This document shows, piece by piece, positions 39,951-52,000 of a stretch of DNA of 64,000 bases. The notes under the pieces are model-generated. The model did not search any database, was not told the origin of the DNA, and saw nothing but the letters and a program-made list of their open reading frames with translations. The stretch comes from Zonotrichia leucophrys gambelii (lineage: Eukaryota; Chordata; Aves; Passeriformes; Passerellidae). The stretch spans positions 53,663,585 through 53,727,584 of the forward strand of contig NC_088170.1 of the NCBI RefSeq assembly GCF_028769735.1. Direction: 5' to 3'. How positions within the stretch are numbered: the first letter of the stretch is position 1; every line of letters begins with the position of its first letter. The position numbers and the translations under genes were made by a program.

Positions 39951-42900
39951 CGGTACCTCAGCAATGCGAGTGTCATTTCATTCCATCCCATTAAAAGATA
40001 CATTCTTACAAATGAGTTAGTTAAAATGAATTGTGGCTCTAACTTAAGGCGGTTCTACTCCTCTAGCTCTGCCCTGCACTGACAGAACAGCTGCCATTGG
40101 AGCTGTAACATCTCTGCAAAGGGTTGGCCATGCCTTCTTTCACCCATTGAACAGCAATGCTTGACCCAGAGCAGTTCTCTATAGCTCTGGCAATTTTACA
40201 TGGAAATAAACTTGTGGCTGGAGTGGACAGTGATGAGCAGGGTCTTTTAAACTCAGCTTTCATACTGAAGACAAAATGTAGCTTAATGCTCTTATGATAT
40301 TGCTCAGGATTTCCCTGCAAATGGAAATGCCCTCAGATGATAAATAATTTCAACTATTTTTGGCACTCATAATAGCATGAGATGAGAAGGGCATCCTCCA
40401 AAGACAGCTGTCTTTATTACTTAGGAGGAAGTCTAGACAACCCTGCTACATGTTGTAGTTTTGAAAAGCTGAATTTGAGAGAGATAATCTTATTATAAAT
40501 CTTTTAGGATTAATTTGGGTATGCAGATTTAAATACCCTTGTGAACATATAAAAAAAGTAAATGTACAGTAAGAGTTCATCTGGTTGAGAAAGGAATTTA
40601 TCAGTGCCTGGTGAGTCATACACATACTGCCAGAAACTAGCATAGCAATTATTTATGTATTTATGTATTTTTCTTAGAAAAATGGAAATAGGTAACTGTG
40701 CTAAGAACTAGTCAATGACACTGAAGCCTTTTGGAAGACAATTGGTATTTTTAACTCTTTAATTGAACAATAAATTAACCTTGTGGGACCTATATCAAGA
40801 CCAGAGCTGGACTTTTCAGATTTTTCAAAGGAAAATACAACACCTGCATAGGGAGGTAGTCTGTGAGACAAACACACAGAGTCAGCTTTGCAGGCTTCTG
40901 GCCTGGGTACCAAGGCAGGAGAAGCCTGTGCCCTGCTCCCAACAATGCATGCAATGATTAATACTGTCAACTTCACTGAAAGAATCTGCCATGGTCAGGG
41001 GCTCCTACTGGTCAGCCTAGTACATCTCTACTTGTCCCTTGTGATGCTTTCAGCTCTGCATTTACTGTCCCTCCAAATGTGTTGCTGTAGATTTCCAAAT
41101 ATTTGATATGTGTTTATCATGATAACTAAAAACAGCCACCATGTTGCAGACAGCCAGAACTGCAGCTGGAAACATCTTTGTAACATCAGCTTCACTGCTT
41201 TAGCTTTCTCAAAACCATGCCCCCACAGATTTCATGAAATGGTAATTCCTGGTATGGTTTATGATAATCCAGTTTCTGTCCCGGATATTTCATCTTTTGT
41301 GGGATATATTCTCAGGGAGAGCTTTACTTCTGTACCTTCAGAGGTAGAAAATTGGACTGGTTTAATGTGTATTGACATCACTGAATTACTCCTTTGAAGA
41401 TATCTTTATTTACTTTAGAGACTGAACTCTCTCACCAAGTGATCATGTAAAACTAAATCTCCCACCTGATGGAAACAGAAATATATTTTTTGTTTTGCTG
41501 CCTCAAAAATGTCAAACTTCTACAACCAACACATATCCATAAACAGTGACTGACTAAATATAGAGTCTGGGAACATTTGAGATATTTCTGTGTTTGTCAT
41601 GGAGTTGATGGGACCAAAGCCAATTGTTGTCTGCATGGATATACATCACAGTGACTTTAGGTGACTTCAGTCAGAGGTCAGACTAGACAAGTCACCTCTG
41701 ATGGAAGTTCAGAACCTGCAGAACCAACCTGGAAACTCTTTAAATATCAGCAAAATCAGGGCCCAAGGCTTTCATAAAATTCTCACACATTTGAGTGAAA
41801 AAGTTTCACAAAAATGAAATCCACATCTAAAGGCAGAAAAAAGTAATGGCAATTTCCCTCCACCTTTAAGAAAAGACTTGTTTCTAGTTGCAGATACCAA
41901 AGGTAAGTCATTGTCTGTTTGGGATCTCAGAAGCTGATTGAGCAGAGTGTCAGGCAGAGACCAGAGGTAACTAAGCCAGGCCTTGACTGCACAAATAAAG
42001 TCAGAGCTTTCTGCCATTAGAGAAGATGTTTAACATTCTGTAATTTTTTTTTAAGATGCAATTTTGCAAGTTCATTAGTGCCCCACAAACTAAATTCTCC
42101 ATATTTTTTTCTTTTCATTACAATTATTATTTGTTCCTTATCTGTGAAAGTCAGTACAGTTGAAAGGAAAAAACACACCATGAAATAGTTTTATTTTCCA
42201 GAGCCAATGATGGTCCTATTACATTTACCCTGTGGTAGTTTCACATTTAGTTAACTATATTCCAGTGAACACAGATATTTATTGCCCCTTGAAGAAAATA
42301 CTTACCTCAGGTTTTCCTTGGTCAATAGTTTGTCTTACAGAGAATTTAAAGATCTCACAAAAAGTAGATCTCTGATTATTATTTACATGTGCACAACTCA
42401 TAGAAATCCATATTCATTAAAGTGATAAGTTCTCTCTTATACAATAAAGTATATTTGTAAAGAGTAATTTTTTTTCTAATTCAAATGTTTACACATGTTA
42501 GTTTTGTCAAATACTTGATGGTCTCCACCTACGACTTGATTGATTAAGGCTGGAACTCACTAGAAAAAATTTGTAAGAACATTCATGAATGTTCACAGTT
42601 GCAATATTCTGATTTACAACAAAGGAAATTAGTTTAATCTCCTTTCTGATCAGTCATAATGTCTGATATGTTTTCTCTTATTAACCTCCAACAAGAATTC
42701 TTAATCCTAGATAATTTATCACGAGTTTCCAAAGTTTGATTTTAATACTCTAGGTATTTGCAACTTACTATAGCAACTGTTAAAGCTGATGGATGAGTAA
42801 ATAAGGTCTTGCCCCTGCGTGCAGGAGTGGCTATACAGCCTCTTGTGAGTGACCATGGGTCTTGACTGTATATGAGCAGTAACTTTTTTTCTCATTTTTT

Positions 42901-44699
42901 GTTCTTTTTATAGTTTGGATGGGTTCAGATCAGCAACAAAAAGATGTTAGTTACATATTGAGCAACTAATTGCTATGGGCAATCTATTAGCCCATAACTG
43001 TAAACTCAAAACTCTTATATTAGGACTTGAAATACATTTAAGTAATCAATGGCATTAAAAATATTGAAATTGTCTTTATCATATTTTCAGAAGATTGTTA
43101 CTATTTCAACTTTTCATTGAGAAACATGAGTCACTTCCCTAGAGAGACTTCAAAGATTAAAAGAAGTTTTCAAAATGTGAACCCCATGACAATAACTTTT
43201 AAGTGCCAGTGCTGACTGCTGCGAGCTATGAGTCTGCATATGGATACTTGAAATTATATCCTACATCAAAGAAGCTTACACGATGCATAATGGTGTTTAA
43301 TGTTAGAAGGAGATCTCCTCTAGAGCTGTAGAGCTGCTGTAAAGGCACAAAAGCTCAAAGAAATTCACACATTTCAGGGAGAATAAAATTTAGAGTGATT
43401 TCTTAATGTAGAACATAAATAGCAGAGTCACATTAGCTGTTTTCTGCAGCAGGGAAACTTTGCACTTTCTTTCTTGTAATACTGATTTTCCAAACACGCT
43501 GAAAGGGAAAGTTAGTGTTTGTACATCCTTCTTGTGAAACTGAGAAGTCCAGCCATCAGGAGTTACAACTTCTTATTTTACTTTTGAAATACACTCTTAC
43601 ATTTTAAAATCAGAGCCTACCTGAAGAAACTTAGGTTGAAGGCTTATTCCACAGGCAACAGCTGAATTTTATTCATAGACTTAATCTTACTGTTTTTATT
43701 TTGGCATCTCATCCCATTTGTCCCATCTGAAGCACGACACATTGTTTTAAATAAAAGTAATGGAGAATAAATGGAGTTAAAAGCTTCTGAGCAAAGTTCT
43801 GCCCTCAGAGAATTATTAGGTTAGTTCTCCTGAGGAACACGGCTAAAGAAAAAAGGAAATTTGGCTGTTCCTCACAGAAACACTATTAAGATCACAATCA
43901 CAAGCTCTTCTTATGAAAGAGATCAGCTTGACTAAATCTCCTGCTCTTCATTAACCTCAAACACAAAAAGGAAGCATGAAGAAATTGAAAATAGGTCAGT
44001 ATAACAGGCACAAGGATAAAAGAACAGTGTAAGTATATATGGGCGAAATTACGAAAACCAAGCTGTGAAGTGCGTTACAATCAGAAAAGACCACAAGGAG
44101 GAAAGAGAAAACATCTGTAAATAGATTATTAGCATGTGGAAAACCTAGTGGAGAGCTGACTCAGTAGTCAGTGGGAGGAAACTGTAGTCAGAGATGTCAC
44201 CAGAAGGGCAAGAAGGATTTGTGTAGTTCCATTTTGTTGAGGCTGTAGCTGCAGTAAATTGGGAATGAGCAGCAGTGGTTTAATGACACTGGGGGCTCAT
44301 GGCACTGTACCCAGAGGAGCAGGAACAGTGTAAAACAATCCCTCTGCCTGCCAGGCCCTTCCTCTGTTCCAGGCCACTGTCCTTCAGCAGGAACAGTGGA
44401 ACAAGAAAAAAGCAGCTTCATCTGCTCCAGTAAATGGTTTGACATCTTAATGCAAACAAATCTCCACATCTACTTCACTGAAGTACCTGGGGTATGAAGG
44501 TAGAGTAAATACTGGAGTAGCCCTCAGTCCTTACATGTCAGTATTTAATTCTTTTGAAGAGACAGCAAATAGCCCTATAAACCACCTTAGATAAACAAGT
44601 TGTTTTCTGTTTTCTTTGAGAGCTCAGAGAAAGGTATGACAACTCAAATTACTAGAAAGGGTAAAGATAATAACTAGTTTAATAAATAGGAAAGCAATG
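39951..44699. other. Intergenic DNA, no gene seen
   Basis: AT-rich DNA with no supported exon. The notable content is a perfect heat-shock-element-like palindrome at 42576-42595. The frame at 44197-44469 (- strand) shows no recognised domain. Confidence 0.5.
42576..42595. promoter_or_regulatory. Perfect four-unit heat-shock-element-like palindrome
   Basis: AGAAC ATTCA TGAAT GTTCA is four contiguous alternating nGAAn/nTTCn pentamers, the consensus to which HSF trimers bind. The central 18 bp are a perfect palindrome. It is about 30 kb from the nearest identified gene, PIM3, so a target is unknown. Confidence 0.5.
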
Positions 44700-45848
44700 G
44701 GGGAGTAGAGGAAAAGAGAGACAGAGAAAGAGGAGATAGAACCAGAGAAAGACAGAAACAGAGAATTATGGACCAACCAGCTCAAGTTCCTGGAAAAACA
44801 CAGGGACAAATAATCAAACTGTCTGCAAGCACCTTGAAGATAACAAATGAGATGAACAATAGCCAACAGGGATTTGTCAAGTACAAATTGTGTCAAATCA
44901 ATCTAATTTCCTTCTATGAGAAAGGAACAGATTTTGTAGAGAGAAGAAAGCAAAAGATGCAATATATCTTGACTCTAATGTAGCTTTTGATTATCATGCA
45001 GCATTCTCATTAACAAGTTAGGGAAATAAGGTCTGGAGGCAAATTCCATAGACTGCTGCCAAAAAAAAAAAAAAAAAAAAAAAAACCGCAACTTTAGTTG
45101 ACATTAATCTGCAGTCTAAGAGGAAAATGCACGTATTGAACTGCCATCTTTGGAAGGGTCTTCCTCATCCAGAGATGTTTGATATCTCAAATTCTATATA
45201 CACTAATACAAGGTAGAACTATTAACTGCCAAATAATACTCATGGAACAGGTGGTGTAGTGCTGGCACCTTAAGGAAAGACTCAGGTGGGTGGATCAGAA
45301 GCTGAACACAATTAACAAGAGTGTGCTATTGCAAAAAACTCAGGTTTCATGCCGGGATTTAAAAGCAGGAGTAGAGGCTGCAAAGCATGAATTAATCTTT
45401 CCACCATGATTAGCCCTGGCTAGAAGCAGTTGGATTAATATGGCTGGTCTGAAGTACTTGAGGTGGATTTGTGGCAAGCTCAGAGGTGGGCAGCAGGGTT
45501 CACTACAAGGTATAGCCTGCCAGGGAACATTGGAGGAAACAGTTGTTCAAAAAGGTTCAGGGGGATGTGATAATAATCCTCAAATATCAAAAGTTGTTGA
45601 AAAGTAAAAATAAATATTTTTTTCTTCTTGTCCAGTGTTGAGAAAATTTTAGGTAATGGGTTTGCAGCAGTACAAATCTAATAGAGACCCTGGGAAGAAG
45701 TTCAGTCTCAGGGACAGCCACCAGTTCCAGATTGTGAGGGAGGATGCACAATCACCCTCATCAGTAAGAATGTCAGCAGTGACGCAGTTTGCTAGGTCCC
45801 ACCTTGGACTAGATGACCTCTGAATGTCCTTTCCACAGCTCTTTCCTC
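44700..45848 (+). mobile_element. Old CR1 LINE fragment with reverse-transcriptase remnants
   Basis: Colinear with the reptile-type CR1 sequence. It has a GAATTATGGACCAACCAGCT block (44762), GATTTGTCAAGTACAAATTG (about 44872), TATATCTTGACTCTAATGTA (about 44963), CTTGTCCAGTGTTGAGAAAA (about 45628), GGTAATGGGTTTGCAGCAG and the terminal TTGGACTAGATGACCTCTGA (45807). The 71-codon frame at 44768-44983 keeps RT-like residues (GFVKYKLCQINLISFYEK) before a stop. A pure A25 run (45061-45085) interrupts it. The left edge, in GA-rich sequence, is approximate. Confidence 0.78.
45061..45085 (+). repeat. A25 homopolymer inside a CR1 copy
   Basis: Twenty-five consecutive A residues between CR1-derived flanks. 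CR1 does not use a poly(A) tail, so this is either microsatellite expansion or the tail of a small later insertion. Confidence 0.9.
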
Positions 45849-46076
45849 ATGAGGAGAGTACATCTGAAGTGGGGCTGAGAGCCAAAACAAATCAGGGGGA
45901 AGCTGAACAAGAGATGTAGAGAGGTTTCACTATGTTAGAAGTTTCTGTAAAAGAACAGAATGGAAAAATCATACTATGGGCTGGGATAAATATGGGCAGT
46001 GTGCACTCACAGTGACAAGGAATCACAGACCAAAATTTTCAGTAATTTTTAAAATTATATAAAAATATATAAATAT

Positions 46077-46096
46077 TATATATATATATATATATA
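46077..46096. repeat. Short TA repeat in AT-rich DNA
   Basis: Ten TA units in a region (46040-46250) that is nearly all A and T, with several further ATAT runs. Confidence 0.85.
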
Positions 46097-49000
46097 AACC
46101 ATGTATCTCTATAGACATATTAAATAATCTTAAGGCCATACATTTATATTCTATATTGCTATATGTTGATAAATTAGAAAAAATATTCCTTATGCAATGC
46201 ACTTTTTATTATTTATATATATGTAATACATTTTGTATATATTTTTTTTTATAATTTAGTTTTTATAACAATGCTTCTACCAGTCAAAACCATGAAGAGA
46301 CAGATAGGAAAACCTTTTTTCTCAGGTGAGTGATTGCAAGACCCTCTGAATTTAGTAGTAATTGATGTAAAATTTAGGAAGAGCATTCTGTAAAATAAGG
46401 TTTGTGCATTTTGTTTAGCACCATTTTTAATTTTGAATATTGTCTTTTTGGTCTTGAACAAACAATAATGGGTTTTTGTCAAAAGTTAGGTCTTAAGTCT
46501 TTATATCAATTTTTTAAAGTGACTGAAGTGTCTGGATATATGTGATTGTATTGTCCAGTGTTTAGACACTTTAGTAGAATCCATTTCTGAACAGCATTAA
46601 TTCCTTAGATTTTTAATGATCAGAGCCAAGATGCTGCTATCTCCATAATGTCTCCACCTTAGACACTAAGGTATTAACTTCAGATGTAAAACTCTGTTTA
46701 AAAGGCTGTCCAAAGCCATGTTTTGATATTTTTTATTGCTGGTTTAAGAAACATCTCAGCTTTCAAGGTTATAGTGCTTTCCATTTGCAACAATTCAATA
46801 CTGGAACACAGCTAAAATAATTTCCTCTTGCTGACAATCCTATCAGCAGTACCTTTTAACAACTAGTTTATTTAAGATAACAGAAATTTCACTGAACTTT
46901 TGCTGACCATGAATATGTCTTGTGATCTACTGTATCTTTTCCTACCCAGAAAACTGAACTGCAAACAGTAAATATCATATTATATTCTGTAATTTCCATT
47001 TTTCCTTACTTGTCCTTTTTCTAATGTAAACTTTTAAGAGAAATCTGAGGGTGGATGTGCTAAAACTGCACATTTCTGGAGGACATTGGAAAAAGGTGTT
47101 GCATTTAAACTTCCTAATCTTTCCACAGAAAGTAAATTTATAGGTGACACTTCTTTAGGTTTTCTCCTTTTCCAGAGCTAACCTTCAAAATCCATATTCA
47201 GATATAACCTGTACATTGAAACGCTGGGAAGATGCAAATTGCTTTAACATCAGTGACTCTCAGGCCATACACATTCAGTACTCTGAGAATTTGGTTTGTT
47301 GGTTGGGTGGGAAAAGCTGAAGATACAACTTCTTTGCAAGGTCACTCAGGTGCTGTGTGCTGGAAAGGAGAACAGATACCAAATGAAGCGTTTTAACATG
47401 TTATACAATATTGACCAGAGTCCTAATGTTTTGTAGTAGACTGTGTCCTGCCATGGAAACTTGAAAGGTGTAATTTTCCCACTTGGCAGTAATGCCGACT
47501 CACTGGCTTGGTCTAAACAAGTCACTTAAGCTTCCTTGATACTCAGTTTTTCTATCTGTAAGACAAAGGTTGTGGTGTCTTGTAACAGAAATGGAGAGGA
47601 ATAGGGTAATGAGAGCACTCCATCAGCAGAAATGGTGTTAGTATTAATTACCCAATGACATTATGTACAAACACTGAGTAGGTACTGTCATCTGTTTTCT
47701 AGCACAGCTGCAACACTTCTTTTTGGTTTCTCTTCTTACAAGACTACATCATTATAGTCTATGAAAGCAACATTTAAAGATACTGGTATCAAGCCAGGAG
47801 CACCTGACTGAGCTCTAAAATATTAAAGTTGACAGAGCACAACTGATGTTGAAAGACTTCAAACGCATAAACTATAGAATAAATTGCTGACTGTTCTTGT
47901 GAAGCTTCCTGCCATTACATTTTGCTCCTCTTACAAAATAAAATCCTTCATTCCTACATTTATTTCTCTCCAGGGAAAACAATGAGGCTTGGATTGAAAA
48001 ATACATTAAATCCAGCGTGAGGCATACAATACAAGATTGTAAATGCTATGGCCACACTACAACCCTGATTTAGTGTACCAGTCTAGCAATTCAGACTTCA
48101 CCCTGAATTTCTGACAGACTGACTCTTTGCTGCATCAAATATTCTCCATTTTTAAGTATAAATGACATATTACATTTTTTGCCTAATGCAATTGCAAGGC
48201 TGGCACATGCCAGCTTTATTTTAGTCTATTCCTATACTAAGAATTGACGTAGTAACATAGAAATCTGGTAATCAGCTGGATCTAATAGATATTTAGCCAT
48301 GTCACACCAGAGAAAGGCGGTCAGGTCAGGAAAGATTACAGAGACATATTAAAATTGAATAAAAAGGGGTAGTTTCTTGCCATATGCATTTTGCCACTGT
48401 TTATAATTCACTGAAGACAGATATCACTGCCAAATTTTATTCCATTTAGGTACTTATTTGGAATCTCATTTTGTCTCTGTTGAAATCAAGTGAATTGAGC
48501 ATTTTGCCTCAGCAGTGTTATTTTATTTCTGTTAAGTCACATGCATTTCTAATATGTTGAAAAATGGCCAGAACAGAAGTCACTGGAAGCAGTCTGGAAA
48601 GCCCTTGCTCAGTCACTTACCCATACTAAGGGGCATCCCAATTTGACCTGAAAGTTCTCCAAATGCTTTGCACATGCCTGGGATGACTCTGTGGTGAGCA
48701 GCTGTGTTTCTATTTCTTGCCTGCAGCTGATCAGGGTCCAGAAATGAAGCAGAGTGGCATGCAGGTTCCCAGCTGGGGCTCCTGAGTTCAACGCAGCCCT
48801 GGCACACTGACCACAGGCAAGTGCAGCCAGGCACACCAACAGTGTCTGCTGTCTGGTGCAAAACTCACAAAATAATAAAGCATCAGCTACAAGGGTTATC
48901 CCCCTTCCACGCAGCAAATGAGTGCCTCAGGAGGAGTGCAGTGTCAACTGGTAATAACACCCACTAAGGCTTACAGCAATCCTCATGTCCCAGGTAATTT

Positions 49001-52000
49001 GTGTTTTGCCATCACAGGATAGGCTCCCCAATGTCCTAGTTTGATGCCTGACTAATCCACCTGTGACATGCTAAGGTAAGTCCTCATATTTTGGTATCTT
49101 TACAGGGATAATGTACAATTCTGGATGAAGCTGATAAGAACCAGAGCTGGATTAAGGAGGCCATATGTAATGGCAAGTGAAGAGAGATGGAAAATGAGCC
49201 CATAAGTGTGCACACTGAGCTTCCTTACGCTCATGCATTCCAGTTATCTAGCCTGGAAGAGAGGCTGAGATATGCAGGATTGTATCTGATTGCTTGCAAG
49301 TTTGTCACCATATATCCTAAGAACTGAGCCCTAGGGTAAGAAGTTACTGGGTTCTGTATATAAAATGAAAAAGAAAACAAGATAAAAACTGGAAGTTTTC
49401 TTTGTGAATATAGATGAAAATATAAGTGAGCAAGGGAATATACAGTATTTACTACTGACTGTTTAGGACACAACAAAAATTAAACTGGGAATTATTTAAT
49501 AGCTGTGAGACATGCAATAAAATATTTGTCAAACAAAAGCGAATGTCATTTTTATGAAGATATAACTTCTTCCACAATATATCATACTTTGCCAGCTTAT
49601 TATTTTGCTTTTGTGAACACATCTGCAAAAAAAGTAGATATTTTTTCTCCTTTGTTAATAAGTTTTTATTACAATTCATCATGAAATACCTAGAGATAGA
49701 AACTTTGAAGATTAAAAGCAGGTTTGCTTTAAATAATGTATAAAAATATTTAATAATATTTGTGGTTTATATATTTACCTATTTTTTTGATATATGAAAA
49801 TTTGTTCAGGTTTATTATCCAGCAATAAAAGTAAAATAATTCAAAAGAGAGATGTGATCTTTCTTTATTGACATAAAAAACAACTTCACATATTGTTCAT
49901 GGCTGCACCTGCACTATAATCTAGGCATAGACAAAGAAGATTTGCTGTTATTGGTGACTCTTGGTAACAATACAGCCACTGTTGGTGTAGCTCTTCCCAT
50001 TTTTAATTTTTTGTCACTTCTTCAGAGATTGTTTAAAAAGTCTTCCCAATTCACAGCTCCTTCACATGCAGATGGTTGTGCAGCCACAGGATGGGCTGCA
50101 TCTGCCTGGCTGAAAGTGTCCTGGAAAAGAAGGGGTGGGGGAATAGATATCTATTTTTTCTGCTGTAAAATATTTAATATCCTTTTCTTCTGTCGTGTGT
50201 TGGAAGTGCAGGTGGTAGCAAGGGGATGGGAAGGAGAAGTTGAGCTGATGTGTGGATGTGGCATCCCCACTGCAGAGGCAGACCTGGTTTTCTGTGACTG
50301 GAGGTGCAGCTCCATGAGTATTGCCTTTAATGGCATTGCTGAGATTGTGCTGATAGAGGAAATTACCTCTGGAAAAGACTTTCCGAGCACCCCTCCTTTG
50401 GTGGGGTTATTTTGAAATTCCTTTGTTTTGAAATGTTTAGTTTATAATGCAACTATCTCAAACAGAGCCTACCAACACAGACAAGAAAGGCAGAAATCAG
50501 CAGGTAGGGTCAGTTTTGGGCTATGCTATTAAGAGCAAAAGTTAATTTGAGTTACATCCAGAAATGTAAACTACAATTAATTTCTCCCCAAACCAGTCTG
50601 GCTTTGTACTTCAAACTTTAAATTCTGGAATCAGGACTTCTTGTGGAAAACAGGTAAAACTGGTTCTTGAACTTTAGTCACCCAGGTGATCACTGATATA
50701 TTCTAGCACCTGTGCATACCAAGAGTCATTCCTGATTCCACAGTAGGACAAATTGCCCCTAATTATGCATATTTCTCTACAGAAGCTAAAGGAAAAAGCC
50801 CATCATATAAAGTGATTTGATGCTGAGCTTTATTGAGTACTAAGACTTCCTGGCTCTTTCTTTCAGCTCTTTCTCTTTCCTAGGCCTGGAAATGAGAATG
50901 AGCACTATGGAAAGAGGAGACAGGAGAATGGGGTGAAAAACCCAAAAAATGCTTTTCTGTGGATCTCCCAGGAGACATTCAGATGATTTTAGCTTAAGGA
51001 GTCTCCAGGTGAGCTCTGACTCTTTTGGAGATTGCTATTGCCAGTGGGTATCCTGCTGCTCTTCTAGGGGAGCCTCTTGCCGCACAGAGCTCAGCTGGCA
51101 GAAAGGACCGTGTGCCCAGGCCTCAGCACCATCCTCTGCAGCCCACACCACTCTGAACTGACTCAGATTCAGGCTTGTGCTTGCACACCAGGCTGAGCTG
51201 CGCTGCAGCTGTAGCAGGGGAGATGGTGTGTGCTGGCTGTGGACTGAGGTACAGCCAGCTCAGTGAGACTGACAGAGGCAGGGGATGGCAGGGTGTCAGT
51301 AAGCACCCAAAGAGCCCTGGAAATACTCAGATCATCCATCTGGAGGTACCTTAATATAACTTAATTTTAGGCCTATTCAATCCTATTAAAGATATCTACT
51401 AATTTCATTAAAGCAGAAAATAAACTGTATTTATAATGTTTCTGTCAGCTTAATTTCCCACCTCATTCCTTTACTTGTTTTCATCAGTACTTTGATTCTA
51501 CTCCTACCATCTTTCTTTCTGCTAACCATTCCTTCCTTTTTGTAAATTATTTTTGGATTTATCCAAGAGATTTAACATAATACTTATCTTCACATGAGGT
51601 GGGTTTGTAAGTGCCAGTGCTCTGAATGTAAAGGGGACAAATACCACACCAGCCTATGTGGCAAGGAAAAAAAACCTACAGAAAATATCTGTGCTTGCCA
51701 TGCAAAGATTCATGGCTACTTTAGGACAAGTGGTTCAGTCAGCATATTTCAGCAGACTTGGGCTGCTTCAGTTCACTATTTGCATATTTTATACCAAGTG
51801 ACCTGCCAAATGTCAGGAAGAGGTGAACAGGGAATAGAGAAATCAGTCAAGGTGATGGATGAGATGCAGACTTGATTGTTTATTCAAATCATTCCCACAA
51901 CGATTGAGCCTTACTGATTGCAGACATCATTTTGTCACAATCATTAGGAGAGGGCAAAGGTGAAAGGAATTTAATGACCAAATTAGAGCTATTGAACGGT

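Noticed and set aside
44768..44983. 71-codon frame with reverse-transcriptase-like residues
   Set aside because: Part of a dead CR1 element; stops follow directly and no other RT motif is in frame, so it is not a host gene.
48609..48917. 102-codon - strand frame with a signal-peptide-like stretch
   Set aside because: Starts at TTG; a second overlapping frame is equally open, as expected from a GC-richer patch.
49942..50415. 157-codon + strand frame
   Set aside because: Starts at TTG, has no recognisable family and overlaps a - strand frame; no splice or expression evidence.
51594..51875. 93-codon ATG frame with many cysteines near its start (CKCQCSECKGDKYH)
   Set aside because: The spacing does not fit a CCHC zinc knuckle, C2H2 finger or metallothionein; there is no signal peptide and no neighbouring exon.
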